A DNA stretch of 64,000 bases from Ekhidna lutea (GTDB lineage: Bacteria > Bacteroidota > Bacteroidia > Cytophagales > Cyclobacteriaceae): assembly GCF_900188325.1 (NCBI RefSeq), contig NZ_FZPD01000005.1, positions 521,124 through 585,123 of the forward strand. The letters run 5' to 3'. The notes beneath the pieces were generated by a model that saw only the letters and a list, made by a program, of their open reading frames with translations, ran no database searches and was not told the DNA's origin. This document shows, piece by piece, positions 44,121 to 53,135 of this stretch. The translations under genes were made by a program, and so were the position numbers. Each line of letters opens with the position of its first letter. Position 1 is the stretch's first letter.

Positions 44121-44798
44121 TTACATCAAATATGAGAGGCCAAATCGCACCACATATGAAAATGGGAGAAGATCAGAATCTGTTCTATCAACCCACTTTT
44201 GTTGTTCTTGGGGTATTTGACCAATGTAGACAGTCGATTCATAGCTATGAAAGTCAAGAAGCCCAAGCTTAGTGTTCAGGTCAAGTCCGATTCTAGATGT
44301 TACTTTATAAGTTATCCGAGGAACAAAATTTATAGTTGCTCCAAGGTATTCATCTTTGATTGGAATCTGTTGACGCTCAACAATTCGTTCAGCTTTAGAT
44401 TTGTAAATGTTAACACCAATACCGCTGAGTAATTTTAAGCGGTCATTGGTCCAAAGTTCTTTGTAAATCTCATAATGAATCGAAAAATAGAGTAAACTCC
44501 TTTTTTCATTTTCCGAAACTCTTGATTCGTGTTGAAATGGTTGACTTTCCGAGGCGTATGATAACTCCATTTCATGATACCAATCTTTATTGTTTTTAAT
44601 AGATAATGCAATTGATACTCTACTGAAGTTGCTGATTGAGTGTTTAGTTGTTAGGCGTTCTTGTGTCTCGTAGTTGTAAATATTCTCCGCTCGTTGGTAA
44701 AAATCAGAGTTGTGATAAGCTTTAATATAATACTTGTTCTGACTAGATAGAGTTGAACAACTGAGAAAAGCTATAAGTAAGACAAATATCTGTTTCAT
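44121..44798 (-). CDS. Hypothetical exported beta-barrel-like protein
   Basis: 225 residues from the ATG at 44798, which gives a Sec signal (MKQIFVLLIAFLSCSTLSSQ). A GTG two codons upstream is also in frame. The mature part has amphipathic strand patterns such as FSRVSIALSIKNNKDWYHEMELSYAS and LLYFSIHYEIYKEL, ending YVVRFGLSYLM, typical of small outer-membrane beta-barrels. No family recognised. It is bounded by an 11-bp inverted repeat and stands alone beside mobile-element debris, so it may be a recent acquisition. Confidence 0.72.
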   Translation of the reverse strand: MKQIFVLLIAFLSCSTLSSQNKYYIKAYHNSDFYQRAENIYNYETQERLTTKHSISNFSRVSIALSIKNNKDWYHEMELSYASESQPFQHESRVSENEKRSLLYFSIHYEIYKELWTNDRLKLLSGIGVNIYKSKAERIVERQQIPIKDEYLGATINFVPRITYKVTSRIGLDLNTKLGLLDFHSYESTVYIGQIPQEQQKWVDRTDSDLLPFSYVVRFGLSYLM

Positions 44799-44808
44799 TA
44801 GCACTAAT

Positions 44809-44819
44809 AGGCTCTAACA
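44809..44819 (+). repeat. Right half of the 11-bp inverted repeat bounding the envelope gene
   Basis: AGGCTCTAACA lies 10 bp upstream of the gene's ATG. See the partner at 44106-44116. Confidence 0.55.
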
Positions 44820-44828
44820 TTAATGTAA

Positions 44829-44842
44829 CACGCATATGCGTG
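44829..44842. repeat. 14-bp perfect palindrome
   Basis: CACGCATATGCGTG, 9 bp outside the right inverted repeat. On the minus strand the order is palindrome-TTACATTAATG-TTAGAGCC, which resembles the right half of attC sites in Bacteroidota cassettes. Confidence 0.45.
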
Positions 44843-44886
44843 ATATCCACCTTTCAAATATACCTGTTTCATTCATTTCAAGCCAC

Positions 44887-44932
44887 AAAAAAAGCCCTCT
44901 CCATCCCGATAGCTATCGGGAGAGAAGGCTTT
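44887..44932 (-). terminator. Terminator of groES-groEL
   Basis: On the minus strand the stem built from AAAGCC, CTCTC and the palindrome CCCGATAG/CTATCGGG is followed by T7. It lies about 33 bp downstream of the groEL stop. Confidence 0.85.
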
Positions 44933-44964
44933 CTATATCTATATCTATTAAGCGCTGATGTTTC

Positions 44965-46617
<1,653 letters not shown>

Positions 46618-46633
46618 TCAGTTTTGAGATTAA

Positions 46634-46912
46634 TTATACAATTCCGTAGATATCAGCTTCCTTCATGATCAGGAATTCTCTTCCGTCAATGGTGATCTCA
46701 GTACCTGAGTATTTACCATAAAGTACCTGGTCGCCGACCTTCACGTTGATAGGTTCGTCTTTCTTACCAGTACCGATAGCGACAATTTCTCCTCGTTGAG
46801 GTTTTTCTTTCGCAGTGTCAGGGATAATAATTCCAGACGCTGTTTTTTCTTCGGCCGCAGCAGGTTCTACAAGAACTCTGTCAGCAAGTGGTTTGAAATT
46901 TACTTTGGACAT
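46634..46912 (-). CDS. groS: 10-kDa co-chaperonin GroES
   Basis: 92 residues. GroES features: [34 protein letters not shown], the mobile loop, and [19 protein letters not shown]. It caps the GroEL ring. First gene of the groESL operon. In the 199-bp upstream gap no CIRCE (TTAGCACTC-N9-GAGTGCTAA) or full Bacteroidota promoter could be found. Confidence 0.98.
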   Translation of the reverse strand: MSKVNFKPLADRVLVEPAAAEEKTASGIIIPDTAKEKPQRGEIVAIGTGKKDEPINVKVGDQVLYGKYSGTEITIDGREFLIMKEADIYGIV

Positions 46913-47111
46913 GTTTGTAAACGTTTATGTTTAGTTGAATTTCTAGTTTGGTCTGTGGTGTATCATTTTGTGTGCCAAGTCCAATATGACAGCTGTATTC
47001 GTAGGTTGTCATGACATTTTTACAGAATCAGACGTCACTTTTGACTAATTCCTCGTTTTAGTCTTGACAAACTGACATTTCAATTTTAATTTTCTTTAAA
47101 ATGAATGAAGT

Positions 47112-47825
47112 ATGGATAGTTTAAAACATGACTGGCTGACAGAAGGACTGATTGATTACGAATACAAGAAATATATTTTGCTGGCGTATTTGAAAGACGT
47201 AGGAAAGCGTTTTAACCAATCGGAATTGTATCCGTTCATGACCGACTTGATTTTTCACTATCGAAACCTGATAAAAGTCCGTGAGAGCAAGAAACTGATG
47301 TATGACAGTTTTCCTGAAACATTGACCAAAGCAGACTTTAATAAGCTGCGACTGACCTATGATAAGATCGTCAACGACGATGAAGTCATGCAGCAAATTG
47401 AAGAGATCATTTCTTTCGCGATTCCGAAAATGAAAGGTATGTTGGAAGAGGGGAAAGAACTATATGAATTTGTGGAGGAAAACATAAACCTGGAGCCGGT
47501 CGGCCTTTCGCCGATCTACTCTGATGAAGGATATCTGTTTATCAACCACGATGCTTCCAGCGATGTGTCTATCTATCGATATCAGATGACACTTTTCGAG
47601 CATGCAGAAGAAAAATACAGAAGCATGGCTACAGAGTTTTTGATGAACGAAATGAAGGGGTTAAGTAAGACTTATGAAAACATTAAAGTGGAGCTTACCC
47701 GACAATTTACGGAGCTACCAAACCCGGCTACCTACCTGGCAACAACCAAGCTTAAGTTCCCTTTAATTGAAACCGTACTTCCTGTTGCCAAGCGTATGCT
47801 TGTCAGAGAGATCTCAGTTTCATAG
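47112..47825 (+). CDS. Hypothetical helical protein (conserved-looking)
   Basis: 237 residues, all helical, no signal peptide and no TM helix. It begins MDSLKHDWLTEGLIDYEYKKYILLAYLKDV and later has EEKYRSMATEFLMNEMKGL. I do not recognise the family. A cytoplasmic, perhaps coiled-coil or helical scaffold protein is likely. It is divergent from groES and upstream of the TPR-CHAT gene by 75 bp. Confidence 0.72.
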   Translation: MDSLKHDWLTEGLIDYEYKKYILLAYLKDVGKRFNQSELYPFMTDLIFHYRNLIKVRESKKLMYDSFPETLTKADFNKLRLTYDKIVNDDEVMQQIEEIISFAIPKMKGMLEEGKELYEFVEENINLEPVGLSPIYSDEGYLFINHDASSDVSIYRYQMTLFEHAEEKYRSMATEFLMNEMKGLSKTYENIKVELTRQFTELPNPATYLATTKLKFPLIETVLPVAKRMLVREISVS

Positions 47826-47900
47826 GGTCCGGGTATTCGAATCGCCTTTTTGATATGGGTTAAATAATAGCTAGCTTCAAATACCCTAAATCTATTTGCT

Positions 47901-50900
47901 GTGCCTCGAATTCGACACCTTGCCCTGTGGTTGTTTTTTTGTGTTGTATGCACATCAAATCTATATGCTCAAATTCCTGAGGAAAACGACCTACTAAAGC
48001 AAGGCGAAGCATTGAATGATGCAGGTTATTATGACAGTGCGGTTCAGGTACTTTTAAGGGCTAAATCAATAAGTGCTCAAGGCGAAGAAAGGTTAATTGA
48101 TGTCTTCTATGCACTTGGTGAAAGTTATTTAAATCTGGGATTATGCGATAGTGCAGATTATTATATCAGGCTGGGGTTAGATAAAAGCACCGAATCGAGC
48201 ATTGATCAGGCAAACGGTTTCCATAAGTTGGCGAAAGCAGAGGGTGGCTGTGCGGGCAAGTGGGGTGAGGCTGCTCAGATACTTAAGAAATCAATTGCCA
48301 TTAAGCAGTCTCATTTTGGTGCGGAGAGTGTGCAAGTGTCCAAGGACTACACGCTGATGGGATATCTTTATCATTTTCATGGAGATTATGATTCGGCGCT
48401 GTATTTTCTGGAAAAAGCACTCGTCATAAGAGAGGATAATCCGGATATAGATTCGGTAGAGTTATCAGTCACCTATTATTATCTCGGCAATGTTTTTGAA
48501 CGGAAAGGTCAATTGAAAAAGGCGCTAAGTTTTAATCAAAAGGCTTTAAAAATTCGGGAGAAGAAGCTTAGGCCAAACCATCCATCCACGTCTAATTGTC
48601 TGAATAATGTAGGAAATAATTATAAGGCAATGGGTAATTATGATCGTGCACTCGACTATTACCTGAGGGGATTGGAAATAAGGAAACAAACGCTTGGTCC
48701 CGATCACGTAAATGTTGGGGCGAGTTACTATTCAATCGGAACACTTTATGGCAACCTGTTTAATTACCGCAGAGCTATCCATTTTATTGAACAAGGGAAT
48801 GTAATCGTCAAGAAGCGGTTCGGTGAACAATTGCCCGTGTTGCACACCTATTATGCCTATTTGGGAAGATTATATGCTAAAGCTGGTAATGAAAAAAAGG
48901 CTAAGGAGCTACTTGATCGTTCCCAAATGTTGGCAGAAAAGCATCTGAATGCTAATCATCCTTACCTGGCTATTGTCTACAATATCGTTGGACAATATTA
49001 TGCCGATCGCAATTTGCTTGAACGCCAGAAAGAATATCATCAAAAGGCCCTTGCTATTTACCAATCTGATAATGCTGCTACTATAGCAGAGGCGGATGTT
49101 TTGATGAGATTAGGAGAGGCAAACGCAAAATTGAATATGTTTCAGCAAGCCGATATCTACTATAGAGACGCGCTGAAAATCTATAGTGATAAACTTGGGT
49201 CGAAGAACCCTAAGGTTGCGACATTATATCAACTGGTTGGTGATCTGAAGAAGGCACAAGGTGAAACGGAAGAGGCCTTGGACTATTATCGGAGTTCCTT
49301 AGAAGCCATTTCTTTAAAGAAAGTAAACTACAATGATATTGATATACAATTTTTCACTCATAAACAGGTTGCTTTAAACAGTCTCAATAGAATCGCTTCT
49401 ACTTATTCAGAGATGGGTGACGATGAGCTTACTATATCGATTCGATACTATGAAAAAGCCATTGATCTGATTGATCTGATCGCATCTGAGTTTCAGCTTG
49501 AAGAATCCAGAAACCAGCTTTCCAAAGATACTCGCGCGGTATTTGACGGTGTTGTCGCTGCAGCTTATCAGCTCTATGAAAATAGAAATGATGCAGAGTA
49601 CAAACACTTACTTTTTGAGGTCATTGAAAAAAGTAAATCTCCTGTTTTGAAAGCCAGAATATATGAAAATGAAGCGAAGCGCTTTGCAGGAGTGCCGGAT
49701 TCTTTGGTCACTAGAGAGCAGGACATACGTGTTGAAGTTGCTTATTATAGAGAGCAATTGCGGGATGCGATTGCAATGGGTGAGCAGGAAAAAATGGATT
49801 TGTTTCAGCAGGAGGTTTTTGATGCGCAAAGTACCTATGAAGCTTTCAAATTGAAGCTTAGGGAGCAGTATCCCAAATACTATGACTATTGGTACACTAA
49901 TGAAACTTTAACTGCTGAAGACCTGCAGGGATCTTTGGCTGAGGATGAAATGCTAATAACATATTACTGGGGGAAGAATAGCATCTTCATTACAGGAATA
50001 AGTCAGCAAACGATTAATCTCGAAAAGATTCCGATTACGGAATACTTGACAAATTCGATCGAAGACTATCACAGGAGTTTGACCGATAATGTTTTCATAG
50101 TGGAATCTTCAGTTGAGGCTGATAGTTTGCTGGTTACTTCAGCATATTACCTGTACTCAAAATTGGTTAAGCCTGTTATTCCGAAATCGGAGATTCCGGA
50201 TAAACTAACAATTATACCGGATGGTCCACTGAGCAGGCTTAGTTTCGGCACATTACTTACTGAATCAGCTGAACCTATAGATGTTCAGTATGAGCAACTG
50301 ACTTACCTTCTTTCAAATTACGATATTAGCTACGGTTACAATGCAGCATTAACTTATCGATCCTCCGATGGTAACACAGGTCTGAGATTTGGTGGTTTTG
50401 CACCTTCCTATAGTCAGATGTTGTATGAGGACATTGATTCATCAAAACATCCAATGACATATGAATTAGTAAGGAATGGGAAGCTACCACTACCTGGTGC
50501 AATTGCGGAAGTTCGTGAAATTCAACAATTGATTGGTGGAAAGATCTGGGTAAATGAAGAAGCATCGGAAAGTGTATTTAAGAAAAATGCCAACCAATAC
50601 AGTATCCTCCATCTCGCAATGCATAGTTTACTGAATCATCAGGAACCTGCGTATTCAGAATTACTATTTAATGCTGAGAATGACACCCTAAACGATGGAT
50701 ACCTAACAATCGATGAGATATACAATTTAGATATAGAGGCCACCATGGTAGTGCTGAGCGCATGCAGCAGCGGGGGTGGATCGATGCAGGTAGGAGAGGG
50801 CCCAATTAGTTTTACCCGGGCTTTTAGTTATGCCGGCTGCCCAAGTGTGATTATGAGTATGTGGAAATTACCTGATGCTGCAACCAGTAAGATTATGGTT

Positions 50901-51140
50901 GAGTTTTATAAAAGAATAAAAGCGGGGGAATCTAAGGACCAGGCACTCCGAAATGCTCAGCTCAGTTATTTGTCGGAGGCTGAAGATCCATTGTACAGGC
51001 ATCCGTTCTTTTGGGGGAGTTTTGTGGCAATGGGTGATACTGAACCGATAAATGACGAGACAGAAAGGTATTGGATGTGGATTCTACTTGCACTATTGCT
51101 CGTGGGACTGGTTTTCGGTTTTCAGAGAAGGTTTGTCTGA
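47901..51140 (+). CDS. Secreted TPR-CHAT (caspase-like) protein with C-terminal membrane anchor
   Basis: 1079 residues with a GTG start and a Sec signal peptide (LALWLFFCVVCTSNLYAQ, cleavage near 24). Residues about 30-480 contain a series of TPRs of about 42 residues, kinesin-light-chain type (SVTYYYLGNVFERKGQLKKALSFNQKALKIREKKL). The CHAT domain spans about 770-1050 with the His of HLAMHS (His908) and Cys of LSACSSGGG (Cys955) as catalytic dyad. The last 20 residues form a TM helix (WILLALLLVGLVFGF) with basic RRFV tail. Topology places the protease in the periplasm. It is convergent with the ECF sigma pair. Confidence 0.88.
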   Translation: MPRIRHLALWLFFCVVCTSNLYAQIPEENDLLKQGEALNDAGYYDSAVQVLLRAKSISAQGEERLIDVFYALGESYLNLGLCDSADYYIRLGLDKSTESSIDQANGFHKLAKAEGGCAGKWGEAAQILKKSIAIKQSHFGAESVQVSKDYTLMGYLYHFHGDYDSALYFLEKALVIREDNPDIDSVELSVTYYYLGNVFERKGQLKKALSFNQKALKIREKKLRPNHPSTSNCLNNVGNNYKAMGNYDRALDYYLRGLEIRKQTLGPDHVNVGASYYSIGTLYGNLFNYRRAIHFIEQGNVIVKKRFGEQLPVLHTYYAYLGRLYAKAGNEKKAKELLDRSQMLAEKHLNANHPYLAIVYNIVGQYYADRNLLERQKEYHQKALAIYQSDNAATIAEADVLMRLGEANAKLNMFQQADIYYRDALKIYSDKLGSKNPKVATLYQLVGDLKKAQGETEEALDYYRSSLEAISLKKVNYNDIDIQFFTHKQVALNSLNRIASTYSEMGDDELTISIRYYEKAIDLIDLIASEFQLEESRNQLSKDTRAVFDGVVAAAYQLYENRNDAEYKHLLFEVIEKSKSPVLKARIYENEAKRFAGVPDSLVTREQDIRVEVAYYREQLRDAIAMGEQEKMDLFQQEVFDAQSTYEAFKLKLREQYPKYYDYWYTNETLTAEDLQGSLAEDEMLITYYWGKNSIFITGISQQTINLEKIPITEYLTNSIEDYHRSLTDNVFIVESSVEADSLLVTSAYYLYSKLVKPVIPKSEIPDKLTIIPDGPLSRLSFGTLLTESAEPIDVQYEQLTYLLSNYDISYGYNAALTYRSSDGNTGLRFGGFAPSYSQMLYEDIDSSKHPMTYELVRNGKLPLPGAIAEVREIQQLIGGKIWVNEEASESVFKKNANQYSILHLAMHSLLNHQEPAYSELLFNAENDTLNDGYLTIDEIYNLDIEATMVVLSACSSGGGSMQVGEGPISFTRAFSYAGCPSVIMSMWKLPDAATSKIMVEFYKRIKAGESKDQALRNAQLSYLSEAEDPLYRHPFFWGSFVAMGDTEPINDETERYWMWILLALLLVGLVFGFQRRFV

Positions 51141-51153
51141 AGACTCGTTTATG

Positions 51154-51888
51154 CTATTTCAATAAATCCAGTATTTCTACAGCTCTTTCCGCTTTGTAGT
51201 GATTCGGATTGCCTTTAATTTGTGCAAGTATTGCTTTTGCTTTTTCGGGTTCATCAGTTTGTAAATAGGCAATGGCTAAATACCATCTTGCTTGCTCTTC
51301 AAACCTACTGTCTGAGTTTGCTACGCTTTGAAGCTCTGTGATTGCAGACTCATACTCCTCCAGATAAAGATAACTCAGGCCCTTCAGGAAACTCGACTGG
51401 GCAGTATGGGTGTTTTGGATGTAATTGAACACCTCGGCATAATTGCCATTATTATAGGTGACAAGTGCATGATCCAGGCTACCCTCACCATCCCGCGAAG
51501 TAATAAACATCTCGTATGGTTGACTTAGCTCATAAGCCAATACGTCATTGAGTGTTGGTTGTGTCAGCTGATAAATAGCAAATGTGGAAACAGCCAATAC
51601 GAGAACGGCAGCCGCGATTTTGATAATTCGCAAGGAAGATCTTTGAGAAGAGTAATCATTGATAAGCTTTTGCTTCTTTTCAAGCGTCTGGCTCAGATAG
51701 TCATCCATTTGACTTTCATCAGCATCAAACCTTTCCTTCATATTTAAAATGCCTTGAGCAATACCCCGTGCTACCTCATCTGTTTCAAGTAGATGCTTTA
51801 CCTCACTCATGGTTTTTGAATCAAGAATCCCATTGAGGTAATCCTCAATCAGCTCGTAATTGTATTTGGTTTTCACTTTGCTATTCAT
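51154..51888 (-). CDS. Transmembrane TPR protein, putative anti-sigma factor
   Basis: 244 residues: a cytoplasmic N-terminus of about 85 residues (YELIEDYLNGILDSKTMSEVKHLLETD) shaped like anti-sigma N-termini but without zinc ligands, one TM helix about 88-106 (IIKIAAAVLVLAVSTFAIY), and a periplasmic C-terminus with two or three TPRs (SSFLKGLSYLYLEEYESAITELQSVANSDSRFEEQARWYLAIAYLQT). It overlaps the sigma gene by 8 bp and converges on the TPR-CHAT gene, 13 bp away. Its periplasmic TPR part would face the CHAT protein's. Confidence 0.75.
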   Translation of the reverse strand: MNSKVKTKYNYELIEDYLNGILDSKTMSEVKHLLETDEVARGIAQGILNMKERFDADESQMDDYLSQTLEKKQKLINDYSSQRSSLRIIKIAAAVLVLAVSTFAIYQLTQPTLNDVLAYELSQPYEMFITSRDGEGSLDHALVTYNNGNYAEVFNYIQNTHTAQSSFLKGLSYLYLEEYESAITELQSVANSDSRFEEQARWYLAIAYLQTDEPEKAKAILAQIKGNPNHYKAERAVEILDLLK

Positions 51889-52429
51889 TTAATTTCTTAA
51901 ATACACTTTTCAGTTTATTTCGTGCTGCTGATTTTCTGTTGGCTACCGTCTTTTCGCTTGAGTCTATGATTTCTGCAATCTCACGGTTGTCATATCCTTG
52001 TTGGTGTAGCTGCCATATTTTGTAGTCTTTCTCATCCAGACTTGTCCGTATCAAATGATCGATATTTTCCATTGAAAACCTAATCTCTACATCCGGCAGA
52101 CGATTTAGCTCTGGTTTATAATTGCTGTTTAGCAATTTTTTTCGCCTCGCAGTTTTTGTAATAAAGGTTATACATTCATTTTTTGCTACCTGAAACAACC
52201 ACCCTTCAAAATTTTCTATTTCATTGGCTTTTTCATATTGCAATAGTTTGATCAGTACTTCCGAAGCAACATTTTCAGCATGTTCAATATTCCCAATGCG
52301 ACCGATGCAATAGGCCGTAAGACTCCTATGATAGTGCGTGTAGAGCCTGCCAAAGACAGATTTATCCCCACTCGCAAATCTTCGCCACAAAGATTCCCGA
52401 TCCTCATCCTTTTTTGCTGATATGTACAT
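51881..52429 (-). CDS. ECF-type RNA polymerase sigma factor
   Basis: 182 residues. Region 2 is RLYTHYHRSLTAYCIGRIGNIEHAENVASEVLIKL and region 4 is LDEKDYKIWQLHQQGYDNREIAEIIDSSEKTVANRKSAARNKL. The pattern is of the sigma-70 family ECF type, although region 4 is somewhat degenerate. It precedes and overlaps the anti-sigma-like gene, so the pair is coupled. The ATG at 52429 is the likely start. Confidence 0.85.
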   Translation of the reverse strand: MYISAKKDEDRESLWRRFASGDKSVFGRLYTHYHRSLTAYCIGRIGNIEHAENVASEVLIKLLQYEKANEIENFEGWLFQVAKNECITFITKTARRKKLLNSNYKPELNRLPDVEIRFSMENIDHLIRTSLDEKDYKIWQLHQQGYDNREIAEIIDSSEKTVANRKSAARNKLKSVFKKLNE

Positions 52430-52760
52430 ATGCTATCCTTTAGACTTATAGCTGCCAAATATTTCCCGATTTCTCTTTAGGCATAAAACTCAGCCTAGAT
52501 TGGGAAAAATGTTTGGGTTACCAGTCTTTAAGTTAAACAGGATATGAATTGATCACCAATTTAATTTAGCAGTGAGCGGAAAGGAACACTATCGTGGATG
52601 AGCAGAGCCCGTCAAAGCAATTAAACCTGTGAATGGTGAACTCACTTAGTAGTTGACGTTACTTAATGGGCATCTAAGGCGGCATTCCATTGGGAAATGG
52701 AATGCAGAGGCGACTCTATGAGTCGCCTTATTTATTCTAAGATGCTAAAGATTTGAAAAC
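52430..52760. other. Intergenic region between the sigma factor and secG with tandem hairpins; possible ncRNA
   Basis: 331 bp without an ORF. Two perfect hairpins are adjacent: GCATTCCATT/AATGGAATGC (52682-52705) and AGGCGACTC tat GAGTCGCCT (52708-52728), the second followed on the plus strand by TATTTATT, a weak terminator. The upstream 52570-52680 is not AT-rich like the rest. It may be a small plus-strand RNA, or simply the secG 3' region. No clear promoter is seen. Confidence 0.35.
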
Positions 52761-53135
52761 TCAATTACCGGTTGAATCAGAATCACCCTGAGTGAGGTCT
52801 TGCAGGGAGGAATTGTCCGAATCAGCAGGCTGAATACCTTGTGGGATTACAGGTTGAGCGTTTTGAGCATTGTCAATGTTAGGGCTTGTAAGTCCACCTT
52901 CATCTTGTGTTGGCTGGATGAAGTTTGTAGAAACAGATAATACGAGTAGTGCAATAGCAAATCCCCAAGTCAGCTTTTCAAGTAAATCTCCAGTCTTCTT
53001 AACACCCATTAGCTGAGTGGTTCCGGACCCTCCAAACTGGCTTGAAAGCCCACCACCTTTAGGGTTTTGTGCCAAAACCACAAGGATTAACAAAACAGCT
53101 ACTATTACAATCAGGGTTACTATTATTCCGTACAT
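52761..53135 (-). CDS. secG: Preprotein translocase subunit SecG
   Basis: 124 residues with two transmembrane helices (about 4-22 and 56-74) and the SecG hallmark LAQNPKGGGLSSQFGGSGTTQLMGVKKTGD between them. The C-terminus is a long Asp/Ser/Gln-rich tail, probably disordered. It is part of SecYEG. The start directly follows the stop of the TPR gene upstream (53136), so the genes are coupled. Confidence 0.93.
   Translation of the reverse strand: MYGIIVTLIVIVAVLLILVVLAQNPKGGGLSSQFGGSGTTQLMGVKKTGDLLEKLTWGFAIALLVLSVSTNFIQPTQDEGGLTSPNIDNAQNAQPVIPQGIQPADSDNSSLQDLTQGDSDSTGN

Noticed and set aside
46913..47111. CIRCE element upstream of groES
   Set aside because: Searched by eye for TTAGCACTC and GAGTGCTAA. 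Neither was found.
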